NCBI GenBank assembly: GCA_018334735.1
Contig: JAGXLK010000007.1
Location: 1-15,246 of the forward strand
Direction: 5' to 3'
From: Planctomycetota bacterium
GTDB lineage: Bacteria > Planctomycetota > Brocadiia > SM23-32
DNA length: 15,246 nt
In this document: in pieces, positions 7,582 to 14,680 of the stretch
Layout of the letters: each line of letters begins with the position of its first letter
Position numbering within the stretch: the stretch's first letter is position 1
The notes under the pieces: generated by a model
The model's database searches: none
Told to the model about the DNA's origin: nothing
The model's input: the letters and a program-made list of their open reading frames with translations, nothing else
Program-made: the position numbers and the translations under genes

Positions 7582-7863
7582 GTGTTATTGGCGGGACAGG
7601 AGGCAGGATCCGGGCACAGTTCACGAGGCGATGAGAGCGCGGTTCAGGAGAATGCGGGGCAACAGCTGGGAGGAAAGGATCACGCAGAAGCTTTTAAAAT
7701 ACTGCGAGATTTGAAAGGCCTATTCCAGCAATTGCGCCTGAGCGGTATGAACGATTATGAATACTCACAAGCGTCGCAAACCGTACTGAACCAGATTCAA
7801 TTGAGTCCAACACTTATAAGCTCGGAATCCCTGCGTGGAATCATCATGAATGCGGTACGGTGA
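7582..7863 (+). CDS. small hypothetical protein, start uncertain
   Basis: An open frame ends with TGA at 7861-7863, only 11 bp before the rsgA stop on the other strand, and it fills most of the 312-bp gap after the glycosidase gene. The C-terminal half (from about KDHAEAFKILRDLKGLFQQL) reads like a real amphipathic helical protein, and codon use resembles its neighbours. I chose GTG 7582, the first start after the glycosidase stop, giving 93 residues, but it has no SD. An ATG at 7474 lies inside the glycosidase gene and would add residues read from its shifted frame. An ATG at 7747 would leave only 38 residues. A strong AGGAGG at 7598-7603 has no start codon at useful distance in this frame. 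No family recognised. It could be a degraded gene end or noncoding sequence. Confidence 0.35.
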   Translation: MLLAGQEAGSGHSSRGDESAVQENAGQQLGGKDHAEAFKILRDLKGLFQQLRLSGMNDYEYSQASQTVLNQIQLSPTLISSESLRGIIMNAVR

Positions 7864-7874
7864 GGGATGGAAAA

Positions 7875-8936
7875 CTAACCCGGCTGCTGGCCCTCTTCCC
7901 GTTGGCGCCGCCAGTTCTCGATCTCCTCTTCAAATCGCTCCTGAAGTTCCTGCTTGCGGGTTCGACGGCTGGGTTCTCGTTTTTCTTTCTTCACCTGACG
8001 GCTCGGCTTGTCGACATCGGTGCGGCGGGGCTCGAATTCGCGTTCGATGCTCTCGATAATACTCAGGTAACTATCGTAGCGCAGTTGGGGAATCTCCCCT
8101 TCTTCAACGGCTTTCTGGACCGCGCAGTCGGGTTCATGGACATGCGAACAGTCAGGCATTCGGCAACCCGGAGCGCGCTCCCAGATCTCGGGATAGAATT
8201 GCTGTACCTCGTACTTTTCGATGTCCCAGGGGTCCAGTTCGCGGACACCGGGTGTATCGGCGACGTATCCTCCGATATCCAGTTTTATCAAGCGGATACT
8301 GGAAGTGCAATGGGTTCCTTTCCACCCGATCGGGGCTGTTTTAAGGTTGAGACCCGGCTGGATCTTGTTGATGAGCGACGATTTTCCGACCCCGCTGTGT
8401 CCTGCAAGAACTGTGCTTTTGTCGCGAAGAAGATCTTTCAATTGTTCAATTCCTTCGCCGGTTTCCGCGCTGGTACAGACGACTTCGTAGTCGAGATCCC
8501 GATAAATCTGCACGATGTTCAGGTATTCAGAGGAGTTTTCGGCAAGATCGATTTTGTTGATACAGATAAGCGGGGTAAGGTCGCCGTAGAGGGCAGCTAT
8601 TACGTAGCGATCTATTATACCGACGCCCAGTTCGGGTTCGCGGACTGAACTGACGATGAGGAGCTGGTCGACGTTTGCGATGATTACATGCCGGGTGCGC
8701 GGATCGCTGGGATGGGTGCGGCAGAGGCGCGTCTCCCTGTCAAAACGTTCTAATACCACACCTTCATTCTGCCCGGTTTTTTCGATACGCACGCGATCGC
8801 CCACTACCAGCGGGCTCCTCTCCTCTATATCGCTCTCCTTCAGGCGTCCGCGGGCGGCACATTCATAGAGTCCTTCTTGGGTATCGACAGTGCAACTGAT
8901 GGAGGAGACTTCGAGAACTGTGCCTTCCAGTGCCAT
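7875..8936 (-). CDS. rsgA: ribosome small subunit-dependent GTPase A
   Basis: The 353-residue protein is a circularly permuted GTPase that checks late 30S ribosome assembly. Motifs appear in the permuted order G4 (NKID at 127-130), G1 P-loop (GHSGVGKS at 179-186), then G3 (DTPG at 227-230). An OB-fold occupies the N-terminal 70 residues or so (VVGDRV at 44-49). The C-terminal zinc knuckle has Cys258, Cys263, His265 and Cys271 in the expected CxxxxCxHxxxxxC spacing with the EPDC ending. A basic, charged tail after about residue 303 (many Arg, Lys, Glu) is longer than needed for the core fold and probably contacts rRNA. The gene lies 29 bp after holB, on the same strand, likely as the last gene of the lpdA run. 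The ATG lacks a clear SD. Confidence 0.97.
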   Translation of the reverse strand: MALEGTVLEVSSISCTVDTQEGLYECAARGRLKESDIEERSPLVVGDRVRIEKTGQNEGVVLERFDRETRLCRTHPSDPRTRHVIIANVDQLLIVSSVREPELGVGIIDRYVIAALYGDLTPLICINKIDLAENSSEYLNIVQIYRDLDYEVVCTSAETGEGIEQLKDLLRDKSTVLAGHSGVGKSSLINKIQPGLNLKTAPIGWKGTHCTSSIRLIKLDIGGYVADTPGVRELDPWDIEKYEVQQFYPEIWERAPGCRMPDCSHVHEPDCAVQKAVEEGEIPQLRYDSYLSIIESIEREFEPRRTDVDKPSRQVKKEKREPSRRTRKQELQERFEEEIENWRRQREEGQQPG

Positions 8937-8965
8937 TATATTTTATCTCGCAACAAGATATGGGA

Positions 8966-10003
8966 CTAAAGTTTTTCTTGTGATGCTGCCAGACGGGAAA
9001 AAAGCGAATCGAGGGCGAGCTTTTTGTTCGCGTTAAAATCGATTTCTTCCTGAGTTTTTAAAATCATTTCAGCGCATTCGAGGGCGCGGTCCACCGGGAT
9101 TTTCTCCGCGGTTTTTCGAAGAACCTCGCGTTTCTCTTCGTTAAAAAGTTCGAGGTCCGGATTGAGCCCTATAGCGGCGAGATCGCGGTAAAAAACCGCG
9201 GCACATTCAAGAATTTCGCGGATGGCGGCACGTTGTTCGGCTGCCGAACGGCTAATCTCAGAGCTTTTGTCGAGAATTGCGTCAGCCAGCTGGAAATTTT
9301 TCTCCATCGAGAGAGCTGCAAGCGCTTCTACGAGTTTATCGTTGAATTCGGGAAGTTTGAACTCCTGCAGTCTTCGGGCCTGTCCGGGGCTTCCCCAGGT
9401 GCGGTGTGCAAGCCACCGTGCCACCTGCGGAGGGATTTCTTCCTGCTGAAGTTGCCTGGCGACATCCTCTGCTGGTAGTCCGGAAAGCCTGACTATCTGA
9501 CACCGACTGACGATTGTCTCAGGGATGTCGCGGAGGCTGGTGGCGACGAGAATGAAGTAACTTTCCCCGGGTGGTTCCTCGAGGGTTTTCAAAAAACAGT
9601 TAGCAGCCGGGAGAGTAAATCGTTCGACATCTCGAATTACGAAGACACGTACGTCGGCCGTTACCGGTTTGACGGAGGATTCTTCCTGTATCCCGCGATA
9701 TTCGGCATTTTTGCCGCCCCGTATGGCGTCGATCGGGACATATTGTTTTCCTTCCGGTACGCCGACTTCGAAATAATCGGGGTTGTTGCCCGAGTTGAAT
9801 CGCCGGCAGCTTTCACATTTGCCGCATGATTCAAGAGAGTTTTGCTGACACAGCAGGGTGGCAGCCAGTTCTCTGGCGAGTTGCAGACGTCCAACACCGC
9901 CTGGCCCTACCAGAAGTATGGCGTGAGATACGGTTCCGGTCTTCAGATGTGCCTGCAGAAGGGAACGGGCGCGTTCATGGCCGGTCAGGTCGTTCAAACT
10001 CAC
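8966..10003 (-). CDS. holB: DNA polymerase III delta' subunit (clamp-loader)
   Basis: The 345-residue protein has the AAA+ clamp-loader layout: SHAILLVGPGGVGRLQLA at 26-43, a four-Cys zinc module (Cys52, Cys60, Cys63, Cys66 in CGKCESC), FLKTLEEPP at 137-145 and the sensor/SRC motif SRCQ at 166-169. The Walker A Lys is replaced by Arg39 and the following Ser/Thr is Leu, so ATP binding is probably lost; that is known for delta' and separates it from the ATPase subunit DnaX. It loads the sliding clamp with delta and tau/gamma. The start is GTG (10001-10003), chosen because GAGGGGG at 10012-10018 lies 8 nt upstream. That SD overlaps the stop codon of the lipoyl-domain gene, so the two are probably translationally coupled. 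Confidence 0.93.
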   Translation of the reverse strand: MSLNDLTGHERARSLLQAHLKTGTVSHAILLVGPGGVGRLQLARELAATLLCQQNSLESCGKCESCRRFNSGNNPDYFEVGVPEGKQYVPIDAIRGGKNAEYRGIQEESSVKPVTADVRVFVIRDVERFTLPAANCFLKTLEEPPGESYFILVATSLRDIPETIVSRCQIVRLSGLPAEDVARQLQQEEIPPQVARWLAHRTWGSPGQARRLQEFKLPEFNDKLVEALAALSMEKNFQLADAILDKSSEISRSAAEQRAAIREILECAAVFYRDLAAIGLNPDLELFNEEKREVLRKTAEKIPVDRALECAEMILKTQEEIDFNANKKLALDSLFSRLAASQEKL

Positions 10004-10016
10004 GCCCTATTCCCCC

Positions 10017-10256
10017 TCAACTTTCGATGATTGCCATCGGGTCGCCGACTCCTACGGTATCCCCTTCTTCCACGAGGATCTCCTTGATTGTTCCGCCCGC
10101 AGGCGAAGGGACCGTAAAAGCTGCTTTGTCGGTAACCATTTCCACGAGATCAGCACCCTCTTCTATCTGTTCCCCTTCTGTTATGTACCAAAAAGAAATT
10201 TCCGCTTCGTCCGGCGCGTCATCCCCGAGTTCGGGGAGTCTTACTTTCTCTTCCAT
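10017..10256 (-). CDS. stand-alone lipoyl-domain protein
   Basis: The whole 79-residue product is one biotinyl/lipoyl-attachment domain. VRLPELGDDAPDEAEI at the start, the hairpin lysine Lys44 in VTDKAAF, and GGTIKEILVEEGDTVGVGDPMAII at the end match the lipoyl domain of 2-oxoacid dehydrogenase E2 subunits. There is no peripheral-subunit-binding or catalytic E2 domain. The DKA environment of the lysine suggests lipoyl rather than biotin (biotin carriers have MKM). It sits 22 bp after lipA and 13 bp before holB, within the run lpdA-lipB-lipA, so it is probably the acceptor on which LipB and LipA build lipoate, or a carrier serving an E1/E2 encoded elsewhere. An AAGG lies about 9 nt before the ATG. 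A GcvH function is unlikely, because GcvH is longer and has different flanking motifs. Confidence 0.9.
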   Translation of the reverse strand: MEEKVRLPELGDDAPDEAEISFWYITEGEQIEEGADLVEMVTDKAAFTVPSPAGGTIKEILVEEGDTVGVGDPMAIIES

Positions 10257-10278
10257 TGTTTTGACCTTTCAGCAAGTT

Positions 10279-11166
10279 TCAGTCGCCCTGACCAATTTCG
10301 TTCACATTTTCTTGGAGCTTGGCCGCCATGCGTCCGGCATTATAGCTACTTCTCACAAAAGGTCCACTTGCCACGACCCAAAAACCCATTTCGAGAGCTG
10401 TCTGACGCAGATTTTCGAACGTTTTGGGCGGGACAAAGTCGACGATGGGATGGTGTTTTTCTGACGGTGCGAGGTACTGCCCCAGGGTCAGAGCCCGGCA
10501 GCCGGCATCCCGCAGATCCCGGAAGACCATCTGAAGCTCTTCAATCGTTTCGCCGAGCCCAAGCATCAATCCACTTTTTGCGGCGAGACCGGCTTTGGCG
10601 GCTCGTTCCAGAACGCCGAGAGAGCGACGATAATTCGCCTGAGGACGCGCCTCCGGATAAAGGCGGGGGACCGTCTCGACGTTGTGGTTATAGACATCGG
10701 GTTTTTCGGCGATGACCCTATCAATTGCATCCTGTTGCCCCAGAAAATCGGGCGTGAGGACTTCTATCGTTGCATCACATCTTTCCCGCACGGCACAGAT
10801 CGTCCTGGCAAATTGTCCGCTGCCCCCGTCAGGCAAATCGTCCCGTGTTACACTGGTCACAACCACATGGTCGAGCCCCAGCTGTTGGCTGGCTTCGGCA
10901 ACTCGTCGCGGTTCATCCGGATCGACCGAAGAGGTGTTTCCGTGGCGAACGGCGCAGAATCGGCAGTTTCGAGAACAGATATCTCCGAGGATCATGAATG
11001 TTGCGGTGCCGCCTGCGAAACATTCACAGATATTAGGACAATGAGCTTCCTGGCAGACAGTTTTGAGCTCAAGTTTTTTGAGAGTATTTCGGACCTGCGT
11101 CATCTCTTCCTGGGGGGGGAGCCTTTTGTGCAACCAGGGCGGAAATTTGTGCGTTTTAAGGCTCAT
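10279..11166 (-). CDS. lipA: lipoyl synthase
   Basis: The 295-residue radical-SAM enzyme inserts two sulfur atoms into protein-bound octanoyl groups. The auxiliary 4Fe-4S cluster Cys ligands are Cys38, Cys43 and Cys49 (CX4CX5C). The radical-SAM cluster uses Cys64, Cys68 and Cys71 (CSRNCRFC, CX3CX2C). The C-terminal RSSYNAG at 272-278 carries the serine that ligates the auxiliary cluster in this family. EVLTPDFLG and GLGETIEE are further LipA markers. Its ATG overlaps the lipB stop as ATGA (4 bp), with a GAGGTGG SD 7 nt upstream inside lipB, so translation is coupled to lipB. Lipoate is therefore made by the LipB/LipA de novo route. Confidence 0.98.
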   Translation of the reverse strand: MSLKTHKFPPWLHKRLPPQEEMTQVRNTLKKLELKTVCQEAHCPNICECFAGGTATFMILGDICSRNCRFCAVRHGNTSSVDPDEPRRVAEASQQLGLDHVVVTSVTRDDLPDGGSGQFARTICAVRERCDATIEVLTPDFLGQQDAIDRVIAEKPDVYNHNVETVPRLYPEARPQANYRRSLGVLERAAKAGLAAKSGLMLGLGETIEELQMVFRDLRDAGCRALTLGQYLAPSEKHHPIVDFVPPKTFENLRQTALEMGFWVVASGPFVRSSYNAGRMAAKLQENVNEIGQGD

Positions 11167-11855
11167 CGTGCGCCCACCTCATGAGTTTTTGTCTCTACAG
11201 ACGGAGCAAAGCCAAAATAATCCCGGAAATGTGCCTCTGCCCGGCGGACAACATACTCAAAAGAAACGTCCTTATCCGTGAGTTGGGCCATCGAAACCAT
11301 GGGGATCTCCCGCAGACCGCACGGATTGAGCAGGTCAAAAAAAGACATGTCGGGTGCGATGTTCAGAGCAATTCCATGGTACGTGCACCAGCGGCGCACC
11401 GCGATCCCTATGCTTGCCACTTTCCCGCGAGTAGTCCAGACTCCGGTATGCGGTGAACTCCCTGTTGCTTGGATATCGAACTCTCCCAGCAGAGCTATAA
11501 GCCAGTTTTGCAGATCTTTCAGATAACGATGGAGATCTTTTGATCGATGGTGAAGATCGATGATGGGGTATGCTACCAGCTGACCGGGGCCGTGGAAAGT
11601 TACCTTGCCACCTCGATTGGTTTGGACAACCTTGACGCCTTTTTCTGACAGGACAGCGGAAGTGGCTGTTACATCGGACGGGTCCCCCGTACGGCCAATG
11701 GTAATGGTGGGTGTATGTTCAAGCAGAAGCAGGAAATTTTCTTTTCCTTCGGATTCAATGCATCGTTTGAGAAGTTCATTTTGTAGCTCAAAAGCCCGCT
11801 CGTATTCCATTTGCTGCGGCCCGATAGTCTGCAATGAGTTTGTCTTCGGAATCAT
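11163..11855 (-). CDS. lipB: lipoyl(octanoyl) transferase
   Basis: The 230-residue enzyme moves octanoate from octanoyl-ACP to the lysine of lipoyl domains in the cytoplasm. Family motifs: TITIGRTGDPSD at 50-61, RGGKVTFHGPGQLVAYPIID at 81-100, GKVASIGIAVRRW at 144-156 with catalytic Lys145, YHGIALN at 159-165, and Cys179 in LNPCGL, the acyl-thioester nucleophile. It begins one base after the lpdA stop and overlaps lipA by 4 bp. GGAG in the lpdA tail lies 8 nt before the ATG. The Lys/Cys pair identifies LipB rather than the LplA or LipM ligase families. Confidence 0.97.
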   Translation of the reverse strand: MIPKTNSLQTIGPQQMEYERAFELQNELLKRCIESEGKENFLLLLEHTPTITIGRTGDPSDVTATSAVLSEKGVKVVQTNRGGKVTFHGPGQLVAYPIIDLHHRSKDLHRYLKDLQNWLIALLGEFDIQATGSSPHTGVWTTRGKVASIGIAVRRWCTYHGIALNIAPDMSFFDLLNPCGLREIPMVSMAQLTDKDVSFEYVVRRAEAHFRDYFGFAPSVETKTHEVGAR

Positions 11856-11856
11856 T

Positions 11857-13266
11857 TCAGCCGCTCCAATGGATCGGAAGACCGATAATTCCTTCGGCCG
11901 TTTCTTTGAGTGCTTCGGGCATCGAGGGGTGGGCGTGGATCATTTCGGCCAATTCGTCGGCGGTCGCTTCCAATTGCATGGCCAGAGCACCCTCCGCAAT
12001 GAGATTGCTGGCTTCCGAACAGACGATATGGACGCCGAGGATCTCTTTGGTGTCTGCGTCCGCTATGATTTTAGTAAACCCATCAAGCTCGGCATCGACG
12101 TGGGCTTTACCAAGTGCGCGCATCGGGAATTTTTTAGTGATGACATCTAGCCCCTGTTTTTCGGCGTCTTCCTCGTTCAAGCCGACCGTTCCCACTTCAG
12201 GGTGTGTAAACGCGATAGCAGGGACAACACGGTAGTCCACCGTTGCTGAAAGAGTTCCCGTGGCGTGAGCCGCGGCGACGGTACCTTCGTAGCTTGCAAC
12301 GTGAGCCAGAAGCGTTCCTCCGTTGACATCACCAATGGCATAAATGTGAGGGACGGAGGTTTGCAGGTGTTCGTTGACTTTTATAGCGCCTTTTTGGTCC
12401 AGTTCTACACCGATCTCTTGCAGGCCGATACCTTCGGCGAACGGACGGCGCCCCACGCAGATGAGCGCTTTCTCGGCTTCGACCGTCTTGCCGTTCGAAA
12501 GTGTGGCTTTAATGCCCGATTTAGTTGTCTCAATGCCCTCCATCTTCGTGCCAGTGTAGATATCGGCCCCTCTTTTCTTAAGAAATTTATAGACTTCCCG
12601 GGCGCAGTCGGGGTCCATGAGTGACAATATTCTGTCAAGCATCTCGACGATTGTAACATCGACACCGAGCGTGGTGAATGCGGCGGAGAATTCACAACCG
12701 ATGTAGCCGCCACCGACCACGAGCAGGGAATCCGGGAGTTCATCGAGGTGAACGGCCGTGGAGCTATCAATGATTTTTTCCCCTTCAAATGGGGCTTGAG
12801 GTAATTCCACGGGTTGCGAACCAGTGGCCACCATGATCTTTGCAGCCGTAATCTCGGTTTCTTCGTCGGAACCTGAAATTGCAAGGGTATGGCTATCACT
12901 AAAGCTGGCGTCACCCCGGAGAAGTTCGACTCCTTTTGATTGCACGAGTTGTTGGACTCCTTGCCGCAGTGTTTCGACTACTCCGTCACGATGTTCGGCT
13001 GCACGTGCAAAATCCAATTTCAGATCATTTACTTCCAGCCCAAGTTCCACGGCCCTTTCAACTTCAAGCATAACGCGCGCGGTATGGATAAGAGCTTTTG
13101 TAGGTATACAACCGACATTTCCGCACACGCCTCCGAGGAAATGCTTCTCAATGAGAGCTACATTCGCCCCCAGTTGCGAGGCACGAATAGCAGCTACGTA
13201 TCCGGCAGGACCGCCGCCGATAACGACAATATCGAAATCATAGGAGTTTTTCATTTTGGAACCCAT
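11857..13266 (-). CDS. lpdA: dihydrolipoyl dehydrogenase (E3)
   Basis: A 469-residue flavoprotein disulfide reductase that reoxidises dihydrolipoyl groups with NAD+. FAD fold GGGPAG at 17-22; redox disulfide Cys48/Cys53 in GGVCGNVGCIPTK; NAD-binding GGGYIG at 185-190; YAIGDV near residue 315; FTHPEVGTVG; and the C-terminal base pair His446/Glu451 in HAHPSMPE. The Cys motif differs slightly from the usual GGTCLNVGC. The open frame extends 108 codons upstream to 13590, but that part reads as noncoding and covers the predicted promoter, so I place the start at ATG 13264-13266, with AGGA 12 nt upstream. An in-frame ATG at 13252-13254 is the alternative. The presence of lipB, lipA and a lipoyl domain downstream supports Lpd over mercuric or glutathione reductase. 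Confidence 0.95.
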   Translation of the reverse strand: MGSKMKNSYDFDIVVIGGGPAGYVAAIRASQLGANVALIEKHFLGGVCGNVGCIPTKALIHTARVMLEVERAVELGLEVNDLKLDFARAAEHRDGVVETLRQGVQQLVQSKGVELLRGDASFSDSHTLAISGSDEETEITAAKIMVATGSQPVELPQAPFEGEKIIDSSTAVHLDELPDSLLVVGGGYIGCEFSAAFTTLGVDVTIVEMLDRILSLMDPDCAREVYKFLKKRGADIYTGTKMEGIETTKSGIKATLSNGKTVEAEKALICVGRRPFAEGIGLQEIGVELDQKGAIKVNEHLQTSVPHIYAIGDVNGGTLLAHVASYEGTVAAAHATGTLSATVDYRVVPAIAFTHPEVGTVGLNEEDAEKQGLDVITKKFPMRALGKAHVDAELDGFTKIIADADTKEILGVHIVCSEASNLIAEGALAMQLEATADELAEMIHAHPSMPEALKETAEGIIGLPIHWSG

Positions 13267-13308
13267 TAGAAAGTAGTTTCCTGACCTGACAAGCCAGGGT
13301 ATGTACCA

Positions 13309-13337
13309 ATAATAGATGCAGGAGAAATCCTTTGCAA
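13309..13337 (-). promoter_or_regulatory. promoter for the lpdA-lipB-lipA run
   Basis: On the minus strand TTGCAA (13332-13337) and TATTAT (13309-13314) are 17 bp apart, with four and five consensus matches. It would start transcription about 35-40 nt before ATG 13266 and inside the extended lpdA frame, which supports the shorter lpdA start. Confidence 0.55.
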
Positions 13338-13368
13338 GCAATGTGACACGGATTACAGCAGGATGGAG

Positions 13369-13404
13369 AAGGCCCGGTGCAAAAGGCCCGCTTCTCGGCC
13401 CTTT
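13369..13404. repeat. GC-rich direct and inverted repeats between the lpdA and prs promoters
   Basis: AAGGCCCG occurs twice in direct orientation, at 13369-13376 and 13383-13390. From 13382 to 13404, AAAGGCCCG and CGGCCCTTT pair as a 9-bp stem with one C-C mismatch and a 5-nt loop. The block sits in the 298-bp divergent spacer, upstream of both -35 elements. No T-run follows on either strand. It may be a regulatory site; otherwise I see nothing but promoters in this spacer. Confidence 0.35.
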
Positions 13405-13479
13405 GGTTCCATTCTGAACGGGATTTGGCCAATAACCGTCTTGGTTCTCCTTTTTTGGTGGTGTTTTCTTATATTCTCG

Positions 13480-13509
13480 CTGGCATTGAGTTCGGTGTGA
13501 CCGTATAAT
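13480..13509 (+). promoter_or_regulatory. promoter for prs-argS
   Basis: A perfect TATAAT at 13504-13509 follows CTGGCA (13480-13485, four of six matches to TTGACA) with an 18-bp spacer. The leader would be about 50 nt. The -10 is preceded by CCG, giving the same nonamer CCGTATAAT seen at the glycosidase promoter. The -35 is weak, so activation or other contacts may be needed. Confidence 0.5.
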
Positions 13510-13564
13510 TTGAAACTCGGATAATTTTCCAATCGGAACGCTCCAGGGAGGGGAGAAACTCGCG

Positions 13565-14641
13565 ATGATAGACCGCATGATGCTTTTCACTGGTCGCGCT
13601 TCATATTACCTCGGGAGCAAGATTGTCAACGTCCTTCGCCAATTCCCGGGGATGCAGGGGGTTCAACTCTATGAACCCAAGGTGCTGTCATTTGCGAATG
13701 AAAATCTCAAAGTCAAAATACAGCACAGCGTCCGTGGGGCGGATGTATTTGTTATTCAGACAGCCGCCTCGTCCTGGCACGGACCAATGGGGGTTAACCC
13801 GGAGAAAATGGATCCGGAAGATGCGTCAGATCTGAGCCTGTCCGAAAACCTGATGGAGCTGTTGATTATGGTTAATGCCCTTCAGGGGGCATCGGCCGGG
13901 CGCATCACTGTGGTCACGCCGTATTATCCTTACGTTCGTAGCGACAAGAAGGACGAGCCCCGTATCAGTATTACGGCGCGGCTGATGGGACAGCTTTTCA
14001 GGCAGGCCGGTGCGGACCGCGTCCTGACCACCAACCTTCACGCTTTGCAGATCCAGGGTTTTGTGCCAATGCCCTGCGATCAGCTTGATGCGAACCCGCT
14101 GATTGCGGATTATTTTCAGCGTAAACACGATTTAGAGAACTTCGGAGTTCTGGCTACGGATGCCGGGGGCGTCAAGTGGGCCACTAAGTACGCCGAAATA
14201 CTGAATTCGCCACTCGCCGTGTGTGATAAGCGACGCTGGGCTGACAACGAAAGTCCGGAGATCCGGAATGTAATCGGGATCGATGCGATTCGGAACAGGC
14301 GGATTGCGATTTTTGACGACGAGATTCTCACCGGGGGCACCATGACCAAAGCAATTACTGCTCTCAAAGAACGCTTTGATCTGCCCGTTTCTTTTGTCTC
14401 TTGTGTCCACGGTGTTCTGGCAGGGGGCGCAATTGACAGCATCTTTGAGGCGGGGGTTGAGAAAATCGTCACGACCGATACGCTGCCCGTGCCTGAAGAC
14501 CGGGACCGGCTGGAAGTCGTGAGTGTCGCCCCTCTCATAGCGGCGGCGATCCGGAATATCCATACAAGCGAATCGGTGACCCAGATATTCGACCAGCCAA
14601 ATTTCCTGTTCGGGGGTTCCCAGGGCGAACTCTGGCAGTAG
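13565..14641 (+). CDS. prs: ribose-phosphate pyrophosphokinase-like protein (divergent, 358 aa)
   Basis: The protein resembles PRPP synthetase, which makes phosphoribosyl pyrophosphate from ribose-5-phosphate and ATP for nucleotide, His and Trp synthesis. Motifs: SENLMELLIM at 93-102, PYYPYVRSDKK at 119-129 (the ARQDRK region), the signature NLHALQIQGFVPMPCD at 157-172 with His159, the DAGGVKWATKYAE loop at 199-211 with Asp199, DKRRW at 221-225, and the PRPP loop FDDEILTGGT at 250-259. It departs from standard enzymes: usual length is about 310-320; an insertion of roughly 15-20 residues precedes NLMELLIM; the signature Asp is Asn157; and the PRPP loop has EILTGGT instead of the common MIDTGGT type. 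A strong AGGGAGGGGAG lies 9 nt before the ATG. It could be a true Prs of a divergent subfamily or a paralogue with another role; argS follows after 39 bp. Confidence 0.8.
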   Translation: MIDRMMLFTGRASYYLGSKIVNVLRQFPGMQGVQLYEPKVLSFANENLKVKIQHSVRGADVFVIQTAASSWHGPMGVNPEKMDPEDASDLSLSENLMELLIMVNALQGASAGRITVVTPYYPYVRSDKKDEPRISITARLMGQLFRQAGADRVLTTNLHALQIQGFVPMPCDQLDANPLIADYFQRKHDLENFGVLATDAGGVKWATKYAEILNSPLAVCDKRRWADNESPEIRNVIGIDAIRNRRIAIFDDEILTGGTMTKAITALKERFDLPVSFVSCVHGVLAGGAIDSIFEAGVEKIVTTDTLPVPEDRDRLEVVSVAPLIAAAIRNIHTSESVTQIFDQPNFLFGGSQGELWQ

Positions 14642-14680
14642 AGAGTTTGGGACGAGCTGAGAAAACTCGGAGAAACTCCT

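Noticed and set aside
7631..7714. Short basic frame beginning ATG 7631 (27 codons)
   Set aside because: Too short, 27 nt away from the AGGAGG, and it overlaps the more protein-like frame ending at 7863.
7860..8648. 262-codon plus-strand open frame opposite rsgA
   Set aside because: rsgA has all GTPase and zinc motifs on the minus strand; the antisense frame has none.
13382..13404. Intrinsic terminator in the lpdA-prs spacer
   Set aside because: The stem has a central mismatch and no T-run on either side, and no gene ends there.
13267..13590. The 108-codon upstream extension of the lpdA frame
   Set aside because: It lacks protein-family resemblance, overlaps the start of prs, and covers a good promoter; the flavoprotein fold begins right after ATG 13264-13266, which has an SD.
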